This document shows positions 1 to 5,031 of a stretch of 5,031 bases of DNA, one piece after another (positions within the stretch are counted from its first letter, which is position 1; each line of letters begins with the position of its first letter). Under the pieces are notes generated by a model, which was not told where the DNA came from, did not search any database, and saw only the letters and a list, made by a program, of their open reading frames with translations. The DNA is from an uncultured Blautia sp. (GTDB lineage Bacteria > Bacillota > Clostridia > Lachnospirales > Lachnospiraceae): positions 1 through 5,031 of the forward strand of contig CAMNGN010000142.1 in NCBI GenBank assembly GCA_946538475.1, read 5' to 3'. The translations under genes and the position numbers were made by a program.

Positions 1-34
1 GAAAGTGATAATTAATCCAATACACTTCTGACCC

Positions 35-64
35 GTGGAACGAGGAACCGTCCCCCTGTTTCAC
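35..64. repeat. Short imperfect palindrome of REP-like type at the livF 3' end
   Basis: On the minus strand the element runs from GTGAAACAGG (64-55) to CCTCGTTCCAC (45-35). The arms pair over about ten positions with one mismatch and one bulged base, and enclose a GGGACGGTT core. The livF stop TGA is its second to fourth bases. From memory, repeats with a GGGGACGGTTCC core and GTGA/TCAC-type ends are scattered through Clostridia genomes, sometimes beside small Y1-type (IS200-like/RAYT) transposases. That family link is recollection, not a search result. No U-run follows, so it is a poor intrinsic terminator. Bases 1-34 downstream are AT-rich with no gene seen. Confidence 0.6.
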
Positions 65-831
65 TTCCTGGATTTTCCCAAATACGCCGCCTTCACCTGC
101 TCATTCTCCGCCAGGTCCATTCCTGTGCCGGAGAGGGTGATGTTTCCGACTTCCATAACGTAGCCATGGTGGGCTGCGTGGAGAGCCATGTTGGCGTTCT
201 GTTCTACCAGCAGGATCGTTTTTCCCTGCCTGTTGATCTCGTGGATGATATCGAACACGTCCTTGACCACGATCGGCGCAAGGCCCAGAGAAGGCTCATC
301 CATCATGATGATCTCCGGACGGCTCATCAGAGCGCGGGCGATTGCCAGCATCTGCTGCTCGCCGCCCGAGAGTGTACCGGCCAGCTGCCACGATCTTTCT
401 TTAAGACGTGGGAACAGGTCGTAGCACCAGTTGATATCGTCGTCCAGACTGTCTTTTCTTAAATAAGCACCGATCCGAAGGTTCTCGAGCACGGTCAGAT
501 CGGAGAACACGCGTCGGCCTTCAGGAACCATCGTGATACCTTTGCTCACGATATCCTCGGTACGCATACCCGCCACCTCCTCGAGGGAGGAATCCACCGA
601 TTTGCGATGGCTGTCGCTCAGCATGCCGGAGTGCCCGGCACGGATCTTTATGCTGCCGGAGGCCGGTTTGACCAGACCGCAGATGGCACGGAGCGTGGAG
701 CTTTTGCCCGCGCCGTTGGCGCCGATCAGCGTAACGATCTCACCCTCGGGAACGTCGAAGCTTATCCCTTTGACTGCGTTGATTCCGCCGTAGGACACGC
801 AGAGGTCCCGTACTTCCAGAATATTACTCAT
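61..831 (-). CDS. livF: LivF-type ATPase of branched-chain amino acid ABC importer
   Basis: Cytoplasmic ATP-hydrolysing subunit that pairs with LivG to power uptake through LivH/LivM. The 256-residue product shows Walker A GANGAGKSS (37-45), the LivF-typical VPEGRRVF in the Q-loop region (102-109), signature LSGGEQQ (154-160), Walker B IIMMDEP (174-180, catalytic Glu179), D-loop SLGLAP, and VEQNAN at the switch position. Gln211 replaces the usual H-loop His, which is normal for LivF. The frame is open up to 915, but I chose the ATG at 831: an SD GGGAGG lies 8 nt upstream and the family N-terminus (ILEVRDLCVSYGG) begins there. The gene overlaps livG by 8 bp. It is about 20 residues longer than E. 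coli LivF (237 aa, from memory) because of a Ser/Glu/His-rich insertion at about 64-90, between the first beta-sheet region and VPEGRR. The stop codon TGA lies inside a palindromic repeat. The family assignment is secure; the exact substrate is not. Confidence 0.95.
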   Translation of the reverse strand: MSNILEVRDLCVSYGGINAVKGISFDVPEGEIVTLIGANGAGKSSTLRAICGLVKPASGSIKIRAGHSGMLSDSHRKSVDSSLEEVAGMRTEDIVSKGITMVPEGRRVFSDLTVLENLRIGAYLRKDSLDDDINWCYDLFPRLKERSWQLAGTLSGGEQQMLAIARALMSRPEIIMMDEPSLGLAPIVVKDVFDIIHEINRQGKTILLVEQNANMALHAAHHGYVMEVGNITLSGTGMDLAENEQVKAAYLGKSRK

Positions 832-1666
832 CCACAGCACCTCCCAGATAAGCCTCGATAACTCTCGGGTTGTTCTGAATTTCTTCGGGAATACCCTCGG
901 CAATCGGTTTGCCAAAGTCGAGCACGTAGATCCTGTCGGATATTTCCATGACCAGGTCCATATGATGCTCGATCATAAAAATCGTAAGTCCGAAATCATC
1001 GCGGATACGGCCGATAAACGCGGTAAGCTCATCGGTCTCCTGCGGATTCATACCGGCTGCCGGCTCGTCCAGAAGAAGAAGGCTTGGCTTTGTAGCCATG
1101 GCACGCGCGATTTCGAGCCTTCTCTGCTTGCCGTAGGGAAGCGAGGTGGCAAGTTCGTCGCGGACGTCGGACAGCTCCAGTATCTCGAGGAGTCTGTCGG
1201 CTTCCTCACGCATATTTCTCTCTTCTTCCATATTCAGGCGGAAGGTCGCCGTGAACAGATTGCTCGTCCTGCGAAGATGCTCCGCGATCAGGATATTTTC
1301 AAACACGGTCTGACTCTTCCAGAGTCTGATGTTCTGGAACGTTCTGGCGATGCCAAGTTTGGTGATCTTGTCAGGGGTAGGCGCGATAGAATGCGTGTAC
1401 TTCCCGTTGTTCTCACCCTTGTACAGTTTTTTCATCTTTCCCTGAGGATAGTTTTCGACGATCTTTTCTCCGCGGAAATATACCGCTCCGTTCGTCGGCG
1501 CATACACACCGGTGATAACGTTGAACGCAGTTGTCTTTCCCGCGCCATTCGGGCCGATGAGTGAGACGATCTCTTTTTCGTTTACCACGATGTTCATGTT
1601 GTCGACTGCGATGACGCCGCCGAACTGCATCGTGACATTCTCAACCTTCAATACATTCTCTTTCAT
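824..1666 (-). CDS. livG: LivG-type ATPase of branched-chain amino acid ABC importer
   Basis: Second cytoplasmic ATPase of the importer, forming the nucleotide-binding dimer with LivF. The 280-residue protein has Walker A GPNGAGKTT (38-46), Q-loop RTFQNIRLW (Gln111), signature PYGKQRRLEIARA (177-189, the LivG variant of LSGGQ), Walker B LLLLDEP (196-202, Glu201), D-loop AAGMNP, and H-loop IEHHMDLVM (His234). The C-terminal VIEAYLG is the usual LivG/LivF ending. It is about 25 residues longer than E. coli LivG (255 aa, from memory); the excess is a basic, Gly/Asn-containing insertion at about 73-97, just before KLGIARTFQ. The start ATG overlaps the livM stop as ATGA, and an AAGGAGG lies upstream inside the livM 3' end. 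The family call is very secure. Confidence 0.96.
   Translation of the reverse strand: MKENVLKVENVTMQFGGVIAVDNMNIVVNEKEIVSLIGPNGAGKTTAFNVITGVYAPTNGAVYFRGEKIVENYPQGKMKKLYKGENNGKYTHSIAPTPDKITKLGIARTFQNIRLWKSQTVFENILIAEHLRRTSNLFTATFRLNMEEERNMREEADRLLEILELSDVRDELATSLPYGKQRRLEIARAMATKPSLLLLDEPAAGMNPQETDELTAFIGRIRDDFGLTIFMIEHHMDLVMEISDRIYVLDFGKPIAEGIPEEIQNNPRVIEAYLGGAVDE
839..845 (-). promoter_or_regulatory. Ribosome binding site of livF, deciding its start
   Basis: GGGAGGT within livG, with GGAGG 8 nt upstream of the ATG at 831. It supports this start over the longer open frame reaching 915, which would place 28 non-family residues in front of the conserved N-terminus. Confidence 0.8.
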
Positions 1667-2751
1667 TGAAGTTTTCCGCCTCCTTCCGTCCCGTTCTTCT
1701 TTTTACCGCCGAATCGTTCGAGCAGCCGGCCGATAGAAAACTCCCGGGTGCCCATGATACCCTGGCGGAAGAATAGCACGATCACCATGATGATGACGGC
1801 AAACACAACTTTGCGGAAGCCGGAGCGAAGCAGCGGAACCGTGAAATCTCCGATCTTGTGCTGTTCGTCGAGGAAACGAAGCAGCCATTCGGAGCTGGCG
1901 ATAAACAGAAACGAACTGATAACGCTGCCGGTGACCGAACCGATACCGCCGATAACGACGATCAGCAGGATCTCGTATGTCATGGCCGAGTTGAAGGACT
2001 TGGCCTGTACGTTTGTCTGGAACATGGCAAGAAGCGCGCCGGAAACACCCGCAAAGAAGGAGCTTACCGTAAACGCGATCCTCTTATGATGGGCCAGGTT
2101 GATGCCCATGGCTTCCGCCGCGATCTCGTCGTCGCGGATGGCCTTGAAAGCTCTGCCGTATGTCGAATTGATGAGCAGAACGATCACGGCAATACACACG
2201 CCGGAGACGATGAACGGAAACAGGATAGTCTTAAATGTCGGATAGTTCCTGATCATGTTCGATCCGTTGGTGAGCGGTCCGAGCGTATCCCACTGGAAAA
2301 GTGCACGCATGATCTCGGCAAAACCAAGCGTCGCGATTGCCAGATAGTCGCTCTTCAGTCTGAGGACCGGAAGACCGATGAGGAATGCGAACAGTGCCGC
2401 CATCGCGCCGGCTGCAAGAAGACCGACAACGACCGGTACGGCAAATTTGATGATACCGCCATCGTAGTACATGTAGACCATCTCACGGTCTGCGGGCGGA
2501 ATGGTGAGCACGCCAAAGGTATAGGCGCCGATCATCATAAAGCCTGCCTGTCCCAGCGAGAAAAGGCCGGTAAAACCGTTGAGCAGGTTCATCGAAACGG
2601 CGACAAGCGCATAGATCGATCCTTTTTTGAGAACCGTAAGCAGCATCGCCCACTGCGATGTCGGTTTAATGTTGAGTTCAAGGATACGCAGAATGCCAAG
2701 CAACGCGGCGATAAGGATTACGCTGATCAGAACTTCTTTTTTCTTATTCAT
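1663..2751 (-). CDS. livM: LivM-type permease of branched-chain amino acid ABC importer
   Basis: Integral membrane subunit that forms the translocation path together with LivH. The 362-residue protein has about eight to nine hydrophobic segments (roughly 9-24, 35-57, 65-80, 103-128, 134-150, 175-194, 224-247, 257-287, 313-328). Family landmarks are LLNGFTGLFSLGQAGFMMIGAY-like 56-77, LPVLRLKSDYLAIATLGF (127-144), the EAA-type ATPase-contact loop STYGRAFKAIRDDEIAAEAMG (within 196-216), VIGGIGSVTGSVI (266-278) and RQGIMG (329-334). The Lys/Gly-rich tail (350-362) encodes the livG SD in its codons. The start at 2751 is set by AAGGAGG 7 nt upstream, which itself overlaps the livH stop. The N-terminus has a short KKK stretch before the first helix. 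No breaks or frameshifts are seen. Confidence 0.95.
   Translation of the reverse strand: MNKKKEVLISVILIAALLGILRILELNIKPTSQWAMLLTVLKKGSIYALVAVSMNLLNGFTGLFSLGQAGFMMIGAYTFGVLTIPPADREMVYMYYDGGIIKFAVPVVVGLLAAGAMAALFAFLIGLPVLRLKSDYLAIATLGFAEIMRALFQWDTLGPLTNGSNMIRNYPTFKTILFPFIVSGVCIAVIVLLINSTYGRAFKAIRDDEIAAEAMGINLAHHKRIAFTVSSFFAGVSGALLAMFQTNVQAKSFNSAMTYEILLIVVIGGIGSVTGSVISSFLFIASSEWLLRFLDEQHKIGDFTVPLLRSGFRKVVFAVIIMVIVLFFRQGIMGTREFSIGRLLERFGGKKKNGTEGGGKLQ
1679..1685 (-). promoter_or_regulatory. Ribosome binding site of livG inside the livM 3' end
   Basis: AAGGAGG lies within the livM codons for its Gly-rich tail, 12 nt before the livG ATG. That spacing is longer than the 6-8 nt used by the other genes here. 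With the ATGA stop/start overlap, livG translation probably relies partly on re-initiation by ribosomes that finish livM. Confidence 0.65.
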
Positions 2752-2758
2752 CTCATGC

Positions 2759-2765
2759 CCTCCTT
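2759..2765 (-). promoter_or_regulatory. Ribosome binding site of livM overlapping the livH stop
   Basis: AAGGAGG lies 7 nt before the livM ATG. Its two A residues are the last two bases of the livH TAA stop (2766-2764). Ribosomes ending livH therefore cover the livM initiation site, which favours translational coupling of the two permeases. Confidence 0.8.
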
Positions 2766-3666
2766 ATACTTTGTCCGTCTGCTTCTCACCGAACAGACCC
2801 GTCGGTTTGAACAGCAGGATGATGATCAGCAGCAGGAATGCAAAAGCATCCTTGAAGTTGGAGATATCCACCTTCACAAACTGGTTGAGCATCATGATCA
2901 GGTTCTCACAGATACCGATGATAAACGCACCGATGACCGCACCCGGTATGGAGCCGATACCGCCGAAAACGGCTGCGACGAACGCTTTAAGTCCGGGCAT
3001 GGTACCGATGGTCGGAGTAACGCCGGTGTAGTTCGAGAAGAACAGAAGGCTTCCGACCGCTGCAAGGAACGAGCCGATGATGAAGGTCGTACTGATAACA
3101 TTGTTGATCTTGATACCCATGAGCTGGGATGTCTCGAAATCCTTGGAAGCGGCACGCATGGCCATGCCGATCTTGGTCTTTTTGATCAGGGTCACAAGCA
3201 GAACGACCAGAATGATGGTCAGGAAAGGTGTGATCACGGTGACCCTCTTAGTCGAAGCGCCGAAGACCGTGATCTGATCGCTGATCCAGGGAATGGTCGG
3301 ATACTGCTGCGCCAGACCGCCCGTGATATAGAGGGCGAGGTTCTGCAGCAGATACGATACGCCGATGGCCGAGATCATGACCGACATACGCGGTGCCTGC
3401 CTGAGCGGTTTGTAGGCGACACGCTCTACCAGGAAACCGATCAGAACCGTCAATAAGATCACCAGCGGAATGGATAAATACATCGGCAGCGAAGCCGATA
3501 AATACACCATCATCAGGCCGGCAACCATGAAAATGTCTCCATGTGCAAAGTTGATCAGACGCAGGATGCCGTAGACCATGGTATAGCCTATGGCGATCAG
3601 TGCGTACTGGCCGCCTACGGAGATGCCTGCCAGGAGATACGGCAGGTTTTTACTCAGCATGTCCAT
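2764..3666 (-). CDS. livH: LivH-type permease of branched-chain amino acid ABC importer
   Basis: Integral membrane permease that partners LivM. The 300-residue length is close to E. coli LivH (308 aa, from memory). About eight hydrophobic segments are visible. Diagnostic motifs are RLINFAHGD (36-44), VERVAYKPLR (80-89), the EAA-like cytoplasmic loop GMAMRAASKDFETSQLMGI (167-185), FGGIGSIPGAVIGA (234-247) and the C-terminal FKPTGLFGE (286-294). The ATG at 3666 was chosen over the second ATG two codons later because GGAGG lies 6 nt upstream of the first. It follows livK after a 94-bp gap that holds a strong hairpin, and ends 12 bp before livM. Expression probably depends on read-through from the livK promoter, since I see no convincing internal promoter in the gap. 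Confidence 0.95.
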   Translation of the reverse strand: MDMLSKNLPYLLAGISVGGQYALIAIGYTMVYGILRLINFAHGDIFMVAGLMMVYLSASLPMYLSIPLVILLTVLIGFLVERVAYKPLRQAPRMSVMISAIGVSYLLQNLALYITGGLAQQYPTIPWISDQITVFGASTKRVTVITPFLTIILVVLLVTLIKKTKIGMAMRAASKDFETSQLMGIKINNVISTTFIIGSFLAAVGSLLFFSNYTGVTPTIGTMPGLKAFVAAVFGGIGSIPGAVIGAFIIGICENLIMMLNQFVKVDISNFKDAFAFLLLIIILLFKPTGLFGEKQTDKV

Positions 3667-3692
3667 TTGTTTCCTCCCGAAAACTGAATAAA

Positions 3693-3715
3693 GGGCGGGT
3701 GATGAACGCCCGCCC
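3693..3715 (-). terminator. GC-rich intergenic hairpin between livK and livH (partial terminator or 3' stabiliser)
   Basis: On the minus strand GGGCGGG (3715-3709) and CCCGCCC (3699-3693) form a perfect 7-bp all-GC stem with a 9-nt loop, extendable by two G-U pairs. It is followed by TTTATTCAGTTTT, an interrupted U-run that ends at the livH ribosome site. The weak U-run fits partial termination better than a full stop, because livHMGF have no other visible promoter. Such hairpins after binding-protein genes commonly raise the receptor-to-permease ratio by attenuation or by blocking 3' exonucleases. Confidence 0.65.
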
Positions 3716-3760
3716 CCGTAGTGTCAAAACGATGTCGATAGGTCAAAGGTAACCGGTTAT

Positions 3761-4924
3761 TTATTCGATGCCCTGCTCTGCTACGAAGTCCCAGGCTCCG
3801 GTTTCGGTGTTGGCCTGTTTTACAAATGCTGCGCTGCGGACTGCATCGCCGTTCTCGTCGAACTCGATATGGCCGCAAACACCATCGTATGTAACGTTCC
3901 ACAGTGCTTCGTTGACTGCTGCCGGATCGGTGGATCCTGCTGCCTTCAGTGCTTCGAGAGCTGTGAAGTATGCGTCATAACCCATTGCGGTAACAGCTGC
4001 GACTGTGTCGTCTCCGCCGTTGTTTGCCAGATTGGTGGAATCGCTGTTGATGAATTCTTTCATGCCTTCGTCAAACTCTGCGTTGCCGCCTTCCTGATAG
4101 AATGTGGTTACGAAGATAGAAACATTTTTGCCTTCGGCAGCGTTGAGGATAACGTTGGAATCCCAGGTATCGCCTGCAAGAAGCGGAACCTCTACGCCCT
4201 GAGCTGCTGCCTGCTCGATGATCAGAGCAGCTGCCTCGGTGGATGTCGGAGCAAAGATAACATCTGCTTCTGCGTTCTTTGCAGAAGTGATGTAGGATGT
4301 AAAGTCACTGTTGCCTTCCGGGAAGGTCTCGGCTACGACTTCGCCGCCCAGCTCTTCGAACGCCTGTGTGAAGTAGTGTCCGAGTCCTGCGGAGTAGTCA
4401 TCGCCCTGTTTGGTCAGGACATATGCCTTGGCTGCTTCAAAGTTGTCCTTTGCAAAGTTTGCAAGAACGGTGCCCTGGAACGGATCGAGGAAGCAGATGC
4501 GGAAGTAATGAGTGTTGCCGAGGGTAACCTGCGGGTTGGTGCAGGTAACGCCGAGTGCCGGAACGCCTGCGTCTGCGAATGTCTGGGATCCTGCGATGGA
4601 AACGCCCGAGCCGTAGGAACCAAGGACAATGGAGGAGCCGTCGCTCACCAGCTTGGAAGCCGCCGAAACAGCTTTGTCATTGTTGGATTCGTTATCTACG
4701 ATATCAAGCACTACGTCGTACTCTGTTCCGTCGATCTCAACGGTCGGAGCAATGCTGTTTGCGTACTGAATACCGAGAGTTTCCTGCTTGCCGCCTGCGC
4801 CGTTGTCGCCTGAAGCCGGCTCATAGACGCCGATCGTTACGGATTCTGCCATTGCGGGAACCGCCGCGATCATGGAGACTGCCATTGCTGTTGTCAACAT
4901 TACGGAAAGAACGCTTTTTTTCAT
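3761..4924 (-). CDS. livK: LIV-type (Peripla_BP_6-like) substrate-binding protein
   Basis: Extracytoplasmic receptor that delivers ligand to LivHMGF. The 387-residue precursor begins MKKSVLSVMLTTAMAVSMIA, a basic n-region and hydrophobic core followed by an AMA|ES signal peptidase I site (Ala26/Glu27). No cysteine occurs before residue 128, so there is no lipobox; the only cysteines are 128, 144 and 350. The mature part follows the type-I binding fold of the family: SVTIGVYEPASGD (28-40), AASKLVSDGSSIVLGSYGSG (88-107, ligand loop region), FADAGVPALGVTCTNPQ (116-132), ADVIFAPTSTEAAALIIEQA (220-239), PLLAGDTWDS (247-256) and GYDAYFTALEALKAAGS (315-331). The protein is acidic and Ala/Gly-rich. 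The start is set by AAGGAGG 8 nt upstream. First gene of the operon, directly behind a strong promoter. LIV-type receptors also bind other small amino acids, amides or aromatic compounds, so Leu/Ile/Val specificity is inferred from context only. Confidence 0.93.
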   Translation of the reverse strand: MKKSVLSVMLTTAMAVSMIAAVPAMAESVTIGVYEPASGDNGAGGKQETLGIQYANSIAPTVEIDGTEYDVVLDIVDNESNNDKAVSAASKLVSDGSSIVLGSYGSGVSIAGSQTFADAGVPALGVTCTNPQVTLGNTHYFRICFLDPFQGTVLANFAKDNFEAAKAYVLTKQGDDYSAGLGHYFTQAFEELGGEVVAETFPEGNSDFTSYITSAKNAEADVIFAPTSTEAAALIIEQAAAQGVEVPLLAGDTWDSNVILNAAEGKNVSIFVTTFYQEGGNAEFDEGMKEFINSDSTNLANNGGDDTVAAVTAMGYDAYFTALEALKAAGSTDPAAVNEALWNVTYDGVCGHIEFDENGDAVRSAAFVKQANTETGAWDFVAEQGIE

Positions 4925-4932
4925 TTGTATCT

Positions 4933-4939
4933 CCTCCTT
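4933..4939 (-). promoter_or_regulatory. Ribosome binding site of livK
   Basis: AAGGAGG on the minus strand, 8 nt before the ATG, in an unstructured A-rich context. It is a full-strength match to the 16S 3' end and fixes the start of the binding protein. Confidence 0.85.
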
Positions 4940-4952
4940 GTTTTTGTTTCCT

Positions 4953-4982
4953 TATGAGCGACAACTGTGCGTATCACTCATA
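4953..4982 (-). promoter_or_regulatory. Stem-loop in the livK 5' leader
   Basis: Minus-strand arms TATGAGTGATA (4982-4972) and TGTCGCTCATA (4963-4953) pair over 11 bp with two G-U pairs, leaving an 8-nt loop. It begins about 4 nt from the predicted transcript start and ends 13 nt before the SD AAGGAGG, with an A-rich single-stranded linker between. It is not followed by a U-run, so it is not an intrinsic terminator. The position suits a 5' mRNA-stabilising hairpin or a protein-binding inverted repeat. The structure is seen; the role is inferred. Confidence 0.55.
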
Positions 4983-4992
4983 CAATACAAGG

Positions 4993-5021
4993 ATTATATC
5001 ACGCTTTAAAGTTTTAATCAA
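4993..5021 (-). promoter_or_regulatory. Sigma-A-type promoter of the liv operon
   Basis: On the minus strand, a -35 TTGATT (5021-5016) is followed by a 17-bp spacer and a perfect -10 TATAAT (4998-4993). A TG dinucleotide one base upstream of the -10 (5001-5000) makes it an extended -10. Transcription should start near 4986, giving a leader of about 62 nt before the livK ATG. The sequence between and around the boxes is AT-rich. No clear CodY-type or other operator was recognised, although only 10 bases upstream of the -35 are in the window. Confidence 0.85.
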
Positions 5022-5031
5022 GTGCAATTGT

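Noticed and set aside
1..60. Intrinsic terminator after livF
   Set aside because: The only hairpin is the REP-like repeat, which is imperfect and not followed by a U-run; transcription may end beyond the window.
832..915. N-terminal extension of livF by 28 codons
   Set aside because: The extra residues are the out-of-frame reading of the livG C-terminal codons; a good SD and the family N-terminus both point to the ATG at 831.
962..1564. A 200-codon plus-strand open frame opposite livG
   Set aside because: Entirely antisense to a motif-complete ATPase, with no recognisable product or initiation signal.
2748..2756. ATG AGA TGA mini-frame just before the livM start, which could act as a leader minigene
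   Set aside because: Only 2 nt separate it from the AAGGAGG, too close for initiation, whereas the livM ATG is at 7 nt. Probably chance.
1858..3456. A 532-codon open frame on the plus strand across livM and livH
   Set aside because: It is antisense to two well-recognised genes and spans their junction. The product is Asp/Arg/Lys/Gln/His-rich with no membrane, fold or family pattern, and no ribosome site precedes it. It reflects codon bias of the permease genes.
3750..3759. Perfect 10-bp palindrome TAACCGGTTA just after the livK stop
   Set aside because: Short, with no loop for an RNA hairpin and no promoter next to it. It could be an operator but nothing else supports that.
3869..4813. A 314-codon plus-strand open frame opposite livK
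   Set aside because: Cys/Val-rich low-plausibility translation produced by Ala/Gly/Thr codons read backwards; no SD and fully inside livK.
4925..5031. T-box, riboswitch or CodY-box control of the operon
   Set aside because: The leader of about 62 nt is too short for a T-box or known amino acid riboswitch plus expression platform, and I could not find a convincing match to the CodY consensus.
1..5031. CRISPR array, tRNA/rRNA genes, insertion sequences, phage or defence genes
   Set aside because: No repeated spacer pattern, RNA gene, transposase or defence-type protein was seen; coding space is fully taken by the liv operon.

Overview
The window holds one complete five-gene operon for a branched-chain amino acid (LIV/HAAT-type) ABC importer, all on the minus strand. 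It reads right to left: substrate-binding protein (livK, 4924-3761), two permeases (livH 3666-2764, livM 2751-1663) and two ATPases (livG 1666-824, livF 831-61). I found no real gene on the plus strand. The long plus-strand open frames are antisense shadows of the liv genes.

Control elements are readable at both ends and in the one gap. A near-consensus sigma-A-type promoter with an extended -10 (5021-4993) drives livK. Its leader of about 62 nt carries an 11-bp stem-loop (4953-4982) close to the predicted 5' end, then a strong Shine-Dalgarno (SD). The only sizeable intergenic gap (3667-3760) holds a GC-rich hairpin followed by a U-rich run. This is the usual place for a partial terminator or 3'-stabilising hairpin that makes the binding protein more abundant than the membrane complex. 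From livH to livF the genes are packed: a 12-bp gap with the livM SD touching the livH stop, a 4-bp ATGA overlap, and an 8-bp overlap. Translational coupling is therefore likely.

The organism is probably a Firmicute, most likely of the Clostridia (Lachnospiraceae-like). The reasons are consistently strong AGGAGG-type ribosome sites, the TTGATT-17-TATAAT promoter with TG extension, the protein style, moderate GC, and a short palindromic repeat (35-64) containing a GGGGACGGTTCC core that I recall as a dispersed element in such genomes. This is inference, since no marker gene is present.

Together the proteins form a standard high-affinity importer. LivK captures the ligand outside the membrane, LivH and LivM form the channel, and LivG and LivF hydrolyse ATP. 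I see no sign of a new multi-gene system. The points worth a second look are local: a binding protein with no lipobox cysteine, insertions at the same place in both ATPases, the two hairpins, and the repeat that begins at the livF stop codon.
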